Source: CAZUQH01 sp964622465 (GTDB lineage Bacteria; CG03; CAZUQH01). Taken from it: 49,370 bases of DNA. Of the stretch, positions 7,551 to 15,725 are shown one piece after another. The first letter of the stretch is position 1; every line of letters starts with the position of its first letter. The notes beneath the pieces were generated by a model that saw nothing but the letters and a program-made list of their open reading frames with translations, was not told where the DNA came from and did no database searches. The stretch lies in the NCBI GenBank assembly GCA_964622465.1, contig CAZUQH010000003.1:1-49370 (forward strand). Reading direction: 5' to 3'. The position numbers were made by a program, and so were the translations under genes.

Positions 7551-8561
7551 ATGCGTAACGTATATTTGATTTCTTTCTTTGTGCCGCTCATTGTAGCGCT
7601 TGTAATAATGCCGCTCGTAATTCGCATCTCGGACAGGTTCAAGACATACGACCGTCCGGACAAAAGAAGAAAAGTGCATTCCCTGCTTGTGCCGCGCTGG
7701 GGTGGCCTCGGTATAGCGATTTCTATTGCGTGCGGGCTTATTGTCGTGGGCCTATTTCCACAATTCCATGGAAGAATTCTTGATATTCCGTCGCTTTCCG
7801 GTCAGTTTCAGGGTATAATTGCAGGCGCAATCATTATTCTTGTACTCGGTATGATTGACGACAAAAAAGGTCTTGCGCCTGCTACAAAATTACTTGTGCA
7901 GGTTATAGCAGTGCTGGTAGCAGTAATACACGGAGTAAAGATTGCTGGTTTCTCGCTTCCTGGTGGACGCTATATTCAGTTTCCTAATATCGTTGCAATA
8001 ATAGTGTCTCTCGCGTGGTTCCTTATGTTTATCAATGCGATGAATCTTGCAGATGGGCTTGATGGTCTCGCAGGCGGGATTTCTTCCATTTCTGGCATCA
8101 GTTTCTTCATAATTTCACTTATACTACTGAGGCAGATGCCAGCCGTTCAAATCCGCGCACAATTGTGTCTTTCTTCGGTATTTGCTCTTGGTATGTCAGG
8201 AGCTACCATAGGTTTTCTCTACTATAATTTTTACCCTGCTTCAATTTTTATGGGTGACTCAGGCAGTATGCTACTCGGTTTTCTTCTCGCAGGAATTACA
8301 TGTATCGGAACGCTGAAGACCGCAGGGTTTCTTGCTGTTATAATCCCGGTATTGGTTGTCGGTCTGCCGATACTTGATGCCGTATTTGCAGTATGCCGCC
8401 GGCTCAGGAAAAAAGTTCCAATGATGCAGGCGGATGACGGCCATATCCACCACCATTTCGTTAAGTGGGGTTGGGGGCACCGCGAAGTTGTCCTGCTAAT
8501 GTATACCCTGACTCTCGGATTGTCTGTTTTCGCAATCGCACTCGCTGCACTTGGCAGGTAA
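7551..8561 (+). CDS. wecA: undecaprenyl-phosphate GlcNAc-1-phosphate transferase (WecA/TagO type)
   Basis: This integral membrane enzyme of the MraY/WecA superfamily would load a sugar-1-phosphate onto undecaprenyl phosphate to start a cell-surface polysaccharide. The 336-residue product has about ten hydrophobic segments. It carries the family signatures KRRKVHSLLVPRWGG, the VLGMIDDKKG Asp-Asp motif, NAMNLADGLDGLAGG, FMGDSGSMLLGF, and the WecA-type histidine loop DDGHIHHHFVKWG. A separate, genuine mraY is present at 42465, so this copy is the WecA/TagO paralogue. wecB starts 9 bp downstream and would process UDP-GlcNAc for the same surface polymer. Confidence 0.88.
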   Translation: MRNVYLISFFVPLIVALVIMPLVIRISDRFKTYDRPDKRRKVHSLLVPRWGGLGIAISIACGLIVVGLFPQFHGRILDIPSLSGQFQGIIAGAIIILVLGMIDDKKGLAPATKLLVQVIAVLVAVIHGVKIAGFSLPGGRYIQFPNIVAIIVSLAWFLMFINAMNLADGLDGLAGGISSISGISFFIISLILLRQMPAVQIRAQLCLSSVFALGMSGATIGFLYYNFYPASIFMGDSGSMLLGFLLAGITCIGTLKTAGFLAVIIPVLVVGLPILDAVFAVCRRLRKKVPMMQADDGHIHHHFVKWGWGHREVVLLMYTLTLGLSVFAIALAALGR

Positions 8562-8569
8562 AATTGACT

Positions 8570-9691
8570 ATGAAAAATAAACGCATAATGTTGGTATTTG
8601 GCACGAGGCCTGAAGCAATCAAACTTGTACCTGTTATTCTTGCTTTACGCAAGAAAAGCGGGCTGGTTCCTGTGGTCTGTGTTACCGCCCAGCACCGCGA
8701 AATAATGGATGAAGTACTCAAGATATTTGGCATCAAATCAGACATTGACCTGAATATCATGCAGCCAAAGCAGTCACTTTTTGACGTTACGATACGGACA
8801 CTTGAAGGCTTAAAGAAAGTATTCGATAAGCATCCACCAGATATGGTTCTTGTTCAGGGGGATACTACTTCTGCTTTTGCAGCTGCGCTCGCAGCGTTTT
8901 ATTGCCGTATCCCTATTGGGCACGTAGAGGCGGGTTTAAGGACTTACGACTTTGGCCATCCGTATCCTGAAGAGGCAAATCGCCTGCTTATTGACCATAT
9001 TGCAGATTTGTTATTTGTCCCTACAATGAGAGCTGACATGGCACTTGCGCGTGAGGGTCTCCCTGAGAATAAACGCCTCATAACAGGCAATACTGTCATA
9101 GATACGCTTCAGATGGCTTCGAAAATTGTAAGAAAACCCAGCAATCCAGTACTTGAAAAGGTTGACTGGTCAAGGAAAATAGTACTTCTTACTGCGCACC
9201 GCCGCGAAAATTGGGGCGAGCCGTTAAAGGATATCTGCCGCGCCGTCAAAGAGTTTGCCGTGCTGCATTCCGGGGTATGCATAATATATCCCGTACATCC
9301 TAATCCGAATGTCTCAAAACCAGTTAGCAAGATGCTAAGCAAGGTACCAAATATATTACTGACGTCCCCACTAAACTATTTTGACCTTATATATGTGATG
9401 CAACGTTCGTGGGTGTGCCTGACTGACTCCGGTGGCATTCAGGAAGAGGCGCCAACGTTTGGAAAGCCAATACTCGTGTTGCGCAAGGTTACGGAGCGGC
9501 CTGAAGCAGTTGAAGCGGGTGTCGCGTATGTAGTCGGCACGAATTCCAAACAGATATTTGAGCAGTTGCAGCGTCTGATGAAACCGAAATACTATGACCA
9601 GATGGCACGTCGCGCAAATCCATTCGGCGATGGCAAAGCAAGTCAGAGAATAATATCAGCAGTGTACAGGTATCTTTCAAGACACGGTTAA
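8570..9691 (+). CDS. wecB: UDP-N-acetylglucosamine 2-epimerase (non-hydrolysing)
   Basis: WecB converts UDP-GlcNAc to UDP-ManNAc for surface polysaccharides. The product (373 residues) begins MKNKRIMLVFGTRPEAIKL, the family's N-terminal signature. It continues with VTAQHREIMDEVL, VQGDTTSAFA, HVEAGLRTYD, the PYPEEANR motif, LLTAHRRENWG, and the C-terminal SGGIQEEAPTFGKP with LRKVTERPEAVEAG. An open frame extends upstream to 8465, but that overlaps the end of wecA. The ATG at 8570 places the motif at the usual position. It is followed 11 bp later by the YjbQ gene. Confidence 0.94.
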   Translation: MKNKRIMLVFGTRPEAIKLVPVILALRKKSGLVPVVCVTAQHREIMDEVLKIFGIKSDIDLNIMQPKQSLFDVTIRTLEGLKKVFDKHPPDMVLVQGDTTSAFAAALAAFYCRIPIGHVEAGLRTYDFGHPYPEEANRLLIDHIADLLFVPTMRADMALAREGLPENKRLITGNTVIDTLQMASKIVRKPSNPVLEKVDWSRKIVLLTAHRRENWGEPLKDICRAVKEFAVLHSGVCIIYPVHPNPNVSKPVSKMLSKVPNILLTSPLNYFDLIYVMQRSWVCLTDSGGIQEEAPTFGKPILVLRKVTERPEAVEAGVAYVVGTNSKQIFEQLQRLMKPKYYDQMARRANPFGDGKASQRIISAVYRYLSRHG

Positions 9692-9702
9692 GGAGGGTAA
9701 CA

Positions 9703-10098
9703 ATGCAGAAATTTTCCATTACTACTAACTCAAGAATCGAGTCCGTTGACATTACGAGTCCTGTTGCAAACATAGTAAGAACTTCAGGCATAGAAGAAGG
9801 GATATGCTGTGTATACGTCCCGCATACTACGGCAGGGGTTATAATAAACGAGAATGCTGACCCTGACGTCAAGAAAGACATAATGGAGCGGTTGACGAAA
9901 ATTGCACCAAAAGGGGATGGTTACCATCACCTTGAGGGTAACGCGGATGCGCACATAAAGTCAGCTCTTGCGAACTGTTCAGTTACATTCCCTATTGCAG
10001 GCGGCAGGATGGACCTCGGCACCTGGCAGGGCATTTATTTTGTAGAGTTTGACGGGCCGCGTCACCGCGAGGTATGGGTTCAGGTCGTCGGAAAGTAA
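9703..10098 (+). CDS. YjbQ/UPF0047 family protein (secondary thiamine-phosphate synthase-like)
   Basis: The 131-residue protein is a complete UPF0047 domain, with CVYVPHTTAGVIINENADPDV in the first half, GDGYHHLEGNADAHIKSAL in the middle, and FPIAGGRMDLGTWQGIYFVEFDGPRHRE at the end. The conserved histidines probably bind metal. Family members have been reported to give weak thiamine-phosphate synthase activity, but the physiological role is unsettled. GGAGGGT lies just before the ATG. It is the last gene of the rightward block and converges with the GH57 gene; only 14 bp separate the stops and no hairpin terminator is visible there. Confidence 0.85.
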   Translation: MQKFSITTNSRIESVDITSPVANIVRTSGIEEGICCVYVPHTTAGVIINENADPDVKKDIMERLTKIAPKGDGYHHLEGNADAHIKSALANCSVTFPIAGGRMDLGTWQGIYFVEFDGPRHREVWVQVVGK

Positions 10099-10112
10099 AA
10101 TACCATTACTTG

Positions 10113-11693
10113 CTATGCATATACTCGGTAGTTAATGTAAGGGAAGACGTTATTCCTGTGCTCCAGTTCTGAAAGCCACGCATCATCAATACTTCCTGAA
10201 TTTATTGACTCCCACAATTTTGTAAAATTCCAGATATGTTCTCGTGTGCGTCGTACAGCGTATTGAGCGCACGTTCCTGTAGTCATAATGAATGCCCAGT
10301 CAGACGACTGAGCGAGCAATAGTTCGCGCGCTGCCTGATTGAGTGCGCGTAACTTCTTCCCGTGAGCAGAATGATGTTTCTGCGCAAGCCCAATCATCCT
10401 TTTTTCTGCCTGATGGAGGTGCGGATATATCCAATCGTTCATTCCATTCAGCCAGACCTCGTTGTATCCCTTATCTCCCCATGATGACATAGATGGCTTA
10501 AGTACCTGGTTCTTGGGATACTTTGCGAGGTATTCAGGTGGCGTGATTGTCTTTAAGATTTTTTGGTCATAGTGTATCTTGCGCAGAAGATAATCAATGA
10601 ACTGTGGACCTTCATACCACCAGTGACCAAACAGTTCTGCATCGTAAGGCGCTACTATAATTGGTTGACGGCCAAGACGCTCATGCAGATATTCCACCTG
10701 CTTTTCGCGGTTGAACATAAAATTGCCAGCGTGAAATGCTGCCTTTTCTCTTGCAACATCCGGGTCATATACCTGTTTGAGATTTAACGGAATGTCTCCT
10801 GTGATTCTGTAATATTTTATCCCGATATTCCGCCTTATACCATCGGAGTGCAGGTACGGTCTTATGTAGGAATAATCGGCATCATAGCCAAGGTCCCGGT
10901 AGAATTCCCTGTACCAGTAGTCGCCAGGGTATCCGTATTCTGCGCTCCATACCTGAATTGATGATTCCACGTCTCGTGCAAAAGCAGCGACTCCGCTTTG
11001 CGTATATACTGGTGCATATACTGCAAACCTTGGCCTCGGGGTTCCGTATAAAATTCCGTGAGTGTCAAGGAAGAAAAATTGAATGCCTGCTTCTTTCAAG
11101 AGCGACTCAACCCCGGGAATATAACCGCATTCTGCAAGCCAGATACCGCGTGGCGGCCTTCCAAATTTTTCTTGATAGTCCTCTACCGCTACTATTATCT
11201 GTGCTCGTCTCGCATTGTCAGTAAACATCAGTGGCAGGAAACCGTGGGTTGCAGTACACGTCATAATTTCCAGTTTTCCTGAGTCCTGAAACTTCTTGAA
11301 TGCATTCAATATGTTACGATGGTAGACATCTTCGAAGATGTGACGTGCAAGGTTATATCTTTGCCAGTACATTTCTGCAACCTTTTGAAATTCCGGCCTG
11401 TTCGTCTGCTTTCGTTCCTTATCCACAAGTTCTATCAGTTTATTGATGTGGTTGAGATAACGGTTCTGAAGCAATTCATCGGACAGCATTGCGCAGAGCG
11501 GTGGAGTAAGTGGCATAGTAATACGGAAATCAACATTTTCTGAGATAAGCCGGTCAAAAATATCTACTAAGGGGAGGTATGTTTCGGTTAGTGCTTCATA
11601 AAGCCAGTCCTCTTCTAAAAAATCTTCACACTCCGGGTGTTTTATAAATGGCAGGTGTGCGTGTAATACTAAACAGAGATAGCCTTTTTCCAA
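10113..11693 (-). CDS. glycoside hydrolase family 57 protein, probable 1,4-alpha-glucan branching enzyme
   Basis: The 526-residue protein has the GH57 start LCLVLHAHLPFIKHPE, the nucleophile region PRGIWLAECGYIPGVE with the conserved Glu, and the acid region VAPYDAELFGHWWYEGP with the conserved Asp. A helical DUF1957-type domain follows, including SSWGDKGYNEVWLN. This architecture matches GH57 glycogen branching enzymes of bacteria such as Thermus, so a role in alpha-glucan synthesis is likely. The start is TTG at 11693 with AGGTGGG upstream on the minus strand; no ATG is nearby. A DUF4912 protein is encoded upstream on the same strand. Confidence 0.88.
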   Translation of the reverse strand: MEKGYLCLVLHAHLPFIKHPECEDFLEEDWLYEALTETYLPLVDIFDRLISENVDFRITMPLTPPLCAMLSDELLQNRYLNHINKLIELVDKERKQTNRPEFQKVAEMYWQRYNLARHIFEDVYHRNILNAFKKFQDSGKLEIMTCTATHGFLPLMFTDNARRAQIIVAVEDYQEKFGRPPRGIWLAECGYIPGVESLLKEAGIQFFFLDTHGILYGTPRPRFAVYAPVYTQSGVAAFARDVESSIQVWSAEYGYPGDYWYREFYRDLGYDADYSYIRPYLHSDGIRRNIGIKYYRITGDIPLNLKQVYDPDVAREKAAFHAGNFMFNREKQVEYLHERLGRQPIIVAPYDAELFGHWWYEGPQFIDYLLRKIHYDQKILKTITPPEYLAKYPKNQVLKPSMSSWGDKGYNEVWLNGMNDWIYPHLHQAEKRMIGLAQKHHSAHGKKLRALNQAARELLLAQSSDWAFIMTTGTCAQYAVRRTREHIWNFTKLWESINSGSIDDAWLSELEHRNNVFPYINYRVYA

Positions 11694-11796
11694 TCAGCCC
11701 ACCTTGTTAGAAAATATTTTTTTCAAAATAAATAGTTTTTGCATGATAACTCTGGAAGGTGCACTTACTTTCTAATAGGAGGTTAGGGACAGCCAC

Positions 11797-12624
11797 TTAC
11801 TTCTTTCTGAGTGTTCCGGATGAAGGCATTGAACCAGGCATTCTTCCGGGCATGAATGATGAACCTGGTAAAGGCAGAATTTCTTCTATCCGTCTTAGCA
11901 GAAGTTTGAGTGCCCTGGCTGAGCTTGTGCCCGGCTTTTCCAAACCCATCCGTGCTATAAGCATTTCCAATCGTTCTCTGACACTCGCCCACTGTTCATC
12001 AGTTATTTCAGAAAGTTTACCGGACGGCAAAGAAACGGTATTTGACCTTGCGATAAGAACAAACTCCCTGCGCAGAGTAAGAACTCCAAGGTCACAGCAA
12101 TAATTTCTTCCGGCTTCCGGTACCTGTATATACCAGTTATCCGCATCCCCGACTTTAATGAGCATCTGGCTGTGAGCATTTGAACCATCAAATTCAATGT
12201 CTGTTACGTCATATAGTTTCAGAGCAAGTGTACCCTGACTGAAGATATCGTGATTATGCTCGCGGTTGAGTTTATCCCGTGTGTTTTTGTCTACTTCCCA
12301 ATATGAGTATATCCAGGAGGGGTCCCGTGGCATAAGGACGATGGTTGTCTTGTCGTATCCGCGGGGGAGTTCCGGTCCTTCCATAGGTGGCACAACTGCT
12401 CTGGGCGCTGGCTGTGGTTTGCTTACTGAACTGCTTACTGGCTCAAAGTTTTCCTTTGCCATATTTTCTATTACAGGACGACTCTCATCACCACTTATGA
12501 TTGAATTGTTTTCTGGTTTGACTTTTTCCTCTACCACAGGTTGCTTCTCGTTTCGCTTCTCGTCCTCGCTGACTGCATTTTTATCTTTCCTTTTCCTTCT
12601 GCTGGATTTATTTTTCTTTGCCAT
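11797..12624 (-). CDS. DUF4912 domain protein
   Basis: The 275-residue protein has a long charged, low-complexity N-terminus (about 1-85) rich in Lys, Glu, Asn and Ser and beginning MAKKNKSSRRKRKDKNAV. A globular part follows with the DUF4912 pattern VLMPRDPSWIYSYWEV (about residues 95-115), then DLGVLTLRREFVLIARSN. The function is not established. In many uncultured bacteria it neighbours GH57 or other glycogen enzymes, as here, so a carbohydrate-linked role is an inference from context. GGGGGTGAT precedes the ATG and a good minus-strand promoter lies at 12670-12699. The downstream GH57 gene is probably co-transcribed. Confidence 0.75.
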   Translation of the reverse strand: MAKKNKSSRRKRKDKNAVSEDEKRNEKQPVVEEKVKPENNSIISGDESRPVIENMAKENFEPVSSSVSKPQPAPRAVVPPMEGPELPRGYDKTTIVLMPRDPSWIYSYWEVDKNTRDKLNREHNHDIFSQGTLALKLYDVTDIEFDGSNAHSQMLIKVGDADNWYIQVPEAGRNYCCDLGVLTLRREFVLIARSNTVSLPSGKLSEITDEQWASVRERLEMLIARMGLEKPGTSSARALKLLLRRIEEILPLPGSSFMPGRMPGSMPSSGTLRKK

Positions 12625-12669
12625 AGTTTGTCATCACCCCCCATATTTTTACTTCCCAGTTGAGTATTT

Positions 12670-12699
12670 ATTTTACTTCTTTGTTCTGCTATTTGTCAA
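12670..12699 (-). promoter_or_regulatory. minus-strand promoter for the DUF4912-GH57 pair
   Basis: On the minus strand, TTGACA (12699-12694) is followed after 18 bp by TAAAAT (12675-12670), about 46 bp before the DUF4912 ATG. It lies in the 90-bp gap after the lipM-like gene, so the two downstream genes can be transcribed separately from lipA-lipM. Confidence 0.6.
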
Positions 12700-12714
12700 G
12701 TGCCGTCGTGAGAG

Positions 12715-13422
12715 CTATCTACGGTGGTTCCATGCAGTCGTGGAGTAGCGTTGCATAACAAGCTCTGCCTGTCTTTTTGCTATAACCGGTGGAATGTCGT
12801 TATTCACCAGAGGAAAGCCGAATTCCTGATGCAATACATCAGCGAATTTGTCAGGCAATTCAGCAATTTCCTTACTTTTTAGCCCTATTCTATCGGGATT
12901 AAATGACCCATGCATAAGGATTGCACCACGCATTCTCCTCTGTGCAGACCCGAGGACTTTCTTTGAGCCGACCATTATATCACCGTGCATACATTCCTCA
13001 AAACACCATTCGCTTCCAATAGTTTTTTCTCTGTTTGCAAGAATTGCGTGGATTCCAAATTCTTGAAAGCAGTCGGCGATAAGGGAATTCACGCGTAAGT
13101 AAATATTTCTGGCACTGGTATCCTGTCCAAAAAGAGTCTGTTTCGCTACCACGGCATAAGAAATGTGTCCTGTGTGGTCTATCGTTTTTCCTCCGGTTGG
13201 CCTGCGTACGTAGTCAATTCCAGGCATCAATCCGCTATCAGAAATTATAGTTTGCCATTTCTGAAAATATCCGAATGATAATGCGCAGGGCTGCCAGGCA
13301 TAAAAGCGGACAGCTCCATAAATGTCACCTTCGGCAGTGCTCATCAGCAGTGCTTCATCCAGTGCCATATTCTCTTGAGCGGTGCCTGCTTTCATTCCGA
13401 GGAAAATCAAGTGTTCACTCAT
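12715..13422 (-). CDS. lipoate/octanoate protein ligase family protein (LipM-like octanoyltransferase)
   Basis: This 235-residue BPL/LplA/LipB-fold protein shows AQENMALDEALL near the start and VRFYAWQPCALSFGYFQK. The RRPTGGKTIDHTGHISYAVV motif and WCFEECMHGDIMVGSKKVLGSAQRR follow. The cysteine in WCFEE matches the position of the catalytic Cys of LipM octanoyltransferases, and the lysine in GSKKVLGSAQ is the family lysine. It would move octanoate from ACP to a lipoyl domain for LipA. I chose ATG 13422, which overlaps the lipA stop by 8 bp. The longer frame to 13563 is lipA sequence. A lipoate ligase is the alternative. Confidence 0.8.
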   Translation of the reverse strand: MSEHLIFLGMKAGTAQENMALDEALLMSTAEGDIYGAVRFYAWQPCALSFGYFQKWQTIISDSGLMPGIDYVRRPTGGKTIDHTGHISYAVVAKQTLFGQDTSARNIYLRVNSLIADCFQEFGIHAILANREKTIGSEWCFEECMHGDIMVGSKKVLGSAQRRMRGAILMHGSFNPDRIGLKSKEIAELPDKFADVLHQEFGFPLVNNDIPPVIAKRQAELVMQRYSTTAWNHRR

Positions 13423-14326
13423 TGGACGGTATTTCCTCTTTTGCTGTCTTGTACATATCGTGTGCGCGGTACGAACTTCTGGCATACGGTCCTGACGCAA
13501 CTGCCCGAAATCCAATATGTAATGCTTCGCTACGGAGAAACTCAAACTCCTCTGGACTAACATACCGTTTGACAGGATGCAGGCCTACTGCTGGTTTCAG
13601 ATACTGCCCGATTGTCAAAATGCTTACGCCTGCCGAATGCAAGTCCTTGAGTGTCTGGACAACCTGTTCATTTGTCTCGCCTAATCCGACCATAATCCCT
13701 GATTTTGTGACAACCTGTGGTTTCATACGTTGTGCTGACTCAAGTAGCCGAAGAGACCGTTTATAATCAGCGCAGGGCCTGACTGAAGGATACAATTCAT
13801 CTATCGTTTCTATGTTGTGTCCAAGCACATCAGGTTCTGCATCAAGTACTCTCGCAAGTGAGTTCGTATTTCCATTGAAGTCAGGAATAAGGACTTCTAT
13901 TTTGATATCAGGCAAGCGTGATTTCAAACAGTGAATTGTTTCTGCGAAATATTGTGCGCCGCCGTCTTCTAAATCGTCTCGTGCAGGAGATGTAATAACG
14001 GCATATTTTAATCCCAACCATTCAACTGCTGTAGCAACGCGTGATGGCTCGGAGGGGTCGGGTGGTTCTGGAGCCATCTTCGTAACAGAGCAGAACTTAC
14101 AGTTACGGGTACACTTGGAGCCGAGTATAAGAAACGTTGCAGTACCCAGTGAATAACACTCTGCCTGGTTTGGGCAACGTGCTTCACGGCATATAGTGGA
14201 CAATTCCAGTTCCTTCAGTATGGTATCTACGTTTGTATTTGTAGGAATGCCGGATTTTTTCCTAAGCCATTCTGGCCGGCGCTGTACCTGCAAATTATTT
14301 TCCACTTTCAAATCCGTTTCGGACAA
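13415..14326 (-). CDS. lipA: lipoyl synthase
   Basis: LipA inserts two sulfurs into octanoyl-protein using radical SAM chemistry. The protein has RRPEWLRKK, the auxiliary cluster motif CREARCPNQAEC, the radical SAM motif CTRNCKFC, and the C-terminal RSSYRAHDMY whose serine ligates the auxiliary cluster. The start is uncertain. No ATG precedes the conserved region, and the open frame runs to a TTG at 14371 inside the palindromic repeat, where it encodes repeat-derived residues. I place the start at TTG 14326, just outside the repeat, giving 303 residues; a GTG at about 14305 is also possible. It is coupled to the lipM-like gene. Confidence 0.9.
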   Translation of the reverse strand: MSETDLKVENNLQVQRRPEWLRKKSGIPTNTNVDTILKELELSTICREARCPNQAECYSLGTATFLILGSKCTRNCKFCSVTKMAPEPPDPSEPSRVATAVEWLGLKYAVITSPARDDLEDGGAQYFAETIHCLKSRLPDIKIEVLIPDFNGNTNSLARVLDAEPDVLGHNIETIDELYPSVRPCADYKRSLRLLESAQRMKPQVVTKSGIMVGLGETNEQVVQTLKDLHSAGVSILTIGQYLKPAVGLHPVKRYVSPEEFEFLRSEALHIGFRAVASGPYARSSYRAHDMYKTAKEEIPSNE

Positions 14327-14331
14327 TAAAT

Positions 14332-14500
14332 GGTAGCCGCACCTTTTAAGGTGCGCAGGCTGTAGTCGCAACCTTTAGGTTGCGTCCTAGCGGTGTACGC
14401 CTCGCGCCTTTGGCACTCGGCGACAATTTGCCTCGCTGACGCTTCGCTTTTCACCCACCGGGTGCGCTCGGCAAATTGTAGGCCAAAGCCTGCGGCTACC
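14332..14500. repeat. 169-bp nested palindromic repeat element
   Basis: The element is bounded by perfect 10-bp inverted ends, ggtagccgca (14332-14341) and tgcggctacc (14491-14500). Inside are ACAATTTGCC (14423-14432) paired with GGCAAATTGT (14470-14479) and two compact hairpins, GCACCTT-TT-AAGGTGC and CGCAACCT-TT-AGGTTGCG, near the left end. It has no open reading frame of note and no transposase. The right-end core GCCTGCGGCTACC recurs at 18331 and 18485. It fills most of the divergent gap between lipA and apbE and looks like a non-autonomous REP-like element. Confidence 0.75.
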
Positions 14501-14555
14501 GCTCCCTCAGGAACAAGTATATCAAAAAGTTACCTCTCTTTTCAACAGCTATTTT

Positions 14556-14583
14556 TTGTTTTTTTGCGGCTCTGTGGTATAAT
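14556..14583 (+). promoter_or_regulatory. promoter upstream of apbE
   Basis: A consensus TATAAT lies at 14578-14583. The -35 is weak, TTGTTT at 14556-14561 with 16-bp spacing. Transcription would begin near 14590, only a few bases before the ATG at 14593. The apbE mRNA would therefore be leaderless, or a later start would be used. Confidence 0.5.
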
Positions 14584-14592
14584 AGATATGAA

Positions 14593-15714
14593 ATGTTAAT
14601 GCCATCAAAGTGCTTATCTGTGGTTTTTCGTAACGAAGTCGTTGTGCTGCGTTTGTCAATATCAATTCTGTCCGTACTCCCATTAATATTTTCTGGTTGT
14701 GCTTCTGGCAAAACACGTCAGGAATTTCAGGTGCGTAATGCAATTCTTATGGATACGGTATGGGAGTTCAAACTTGCTGGAGACGCAGGTTCTGTAGATG
14801 ACGCCGTAAATGCCGCGACAGGCGAGATAGAACGCCTTGATACAATATTTGATTTCTATGACCCTGATAGCGAACTTTCACGCATAAATACACTTGCAGA
14901 CAAGCAAGCGGTCAAGGTCTCAACGGATATGGCTTATGTGCTGGAGATAGCGCTTGAATGTGCGGAACAAACCGGCGGTGCCTTTGACCCGAGCATAGGT
15001 GCCGTTACACTGCTCTGGCGGAAAGCACAAGAACAGAACGTCCTTCCCGAAAAGTTAGATATAGAAAGAGCATTGGCTACAGTTGGCTGGAGAAACGTAT
15101 CGCTTGGAAATTATAAGGATAACCGAACGGTTAGTTTCGCTACCAGTGGTTTAAAACTGGACCTCGGTGGAGTTGCAAAAGGATATGCACTGGACAGAGC
15201 AGTTGAGGTAATAAAAAAGTATGGGATAGACGCCGGTCTGGTGAACGCTGGCGGGGAAGTAAAGTGTTTTGGTAAACCGGCTGGAGAGAAAGATGGATGG
15301 GTGGTTGGTATCCAGCATCCACGCAGAGGCCATGGTAAGACAATCGGAACGCTTGTTCTCAAACCAGGTGCCGTAGTTTCCACATCAGGTGATTACGAAA
15401 GGAAATTTACAATCGCAGGCAAAGAATTCCATCATCTTTTCGACCCGAAGACAGGATATCCTGCGAGACGCTGTGTTGAAGCAAGTGTTGTGGTTACGGC
15501 AGAAATTGAAAGCAATTCCGGCGCTGTTGCGGACTGCCTGTCTACCGGTCTGTTCGTAAGTAGGGAAAATGCTCTGGAGTTGACCGGCAATCTCGATGGT
15601 ACAACAGGGCTTATCATTGTCAGTCCAAAGGCAGATAAATTAGAAGTTTACCGGAATAGTGATTTTCCTATTAGTGCGCTGGAGCCGAAAATAACAGAGC
15701 GAATTATTGATTAA
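14593..15714 (+). CDS. apbE: FAD:protein FMN transferase (ApbE), lipoprotein
   Basis: ApbE covalently attaches FMN from FAD to threonines of flavoproteins such as Rnf/Nqr subunits. The 373-residue product has a signal segment ending LIFSGC, consistent with lipoprotein processing and an outward-facing anchor. It continues with MDTVWEFKL, DFYDPDSELSRIN, the LDLGGVAKGYALDRAVE motif, NAGGEVKCFG, VSTSGDYERKF, and the HHLFDPKTGYPA metal and FAD site. The start at ATG 14593 is nearly on the predicted transcription start. A GTG around 14638, just before the hydrophobic stretch, is an alternative. It is followed 11 bp later by uvrB. Confidence 0.92.
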   Translation: MLMPSKCLSVVFRNEVVVLRLSISILSVLPLIFSGCASGKTRQEFQVRNAILMDTVWEFKLAGDAGSVDDAVNAATGEIERLDTIFDFYDPDSELSRINTLADKQAVKVSTDMAYVLEIALECAEQTGGAFDPSIGAVTLLWRKAQEQNVLPEKLDIERALATVGWRNVSLGNYKDNRTVSFATSGLKLDLGGVAKGYALDRAVEVIKKYGIDAGLVNAGGEVKCFGKPAGEKDGWVVGIQHPRRGHGKTIGTLVLKPGAVVSTSGDYERKFTIAGKEFHHLFDPKTGYPARRCVEASVVVTAEIESNSGAVADCLSTGLFVSRENALELTGNLDGTTGLIIVSPKADKLEVYRNSDFPISALEPKITERIID

Positions 15715-15725
15715 GAATATGACAT

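Noticed and set aside
7551..8561. Second mraY
   Set aside because: The HIHHHFVKWG loop and linkage to wecB place it in the WecA/TagO branch; the true mraY is at 42465 in the dcw cluster.
14550..14577. T-rich run before apbE as a terminator
   Set aside because: No upstream gene reads rightward into it and no stable hairpin adjoins it; it fits better as part of the apbE promoter.
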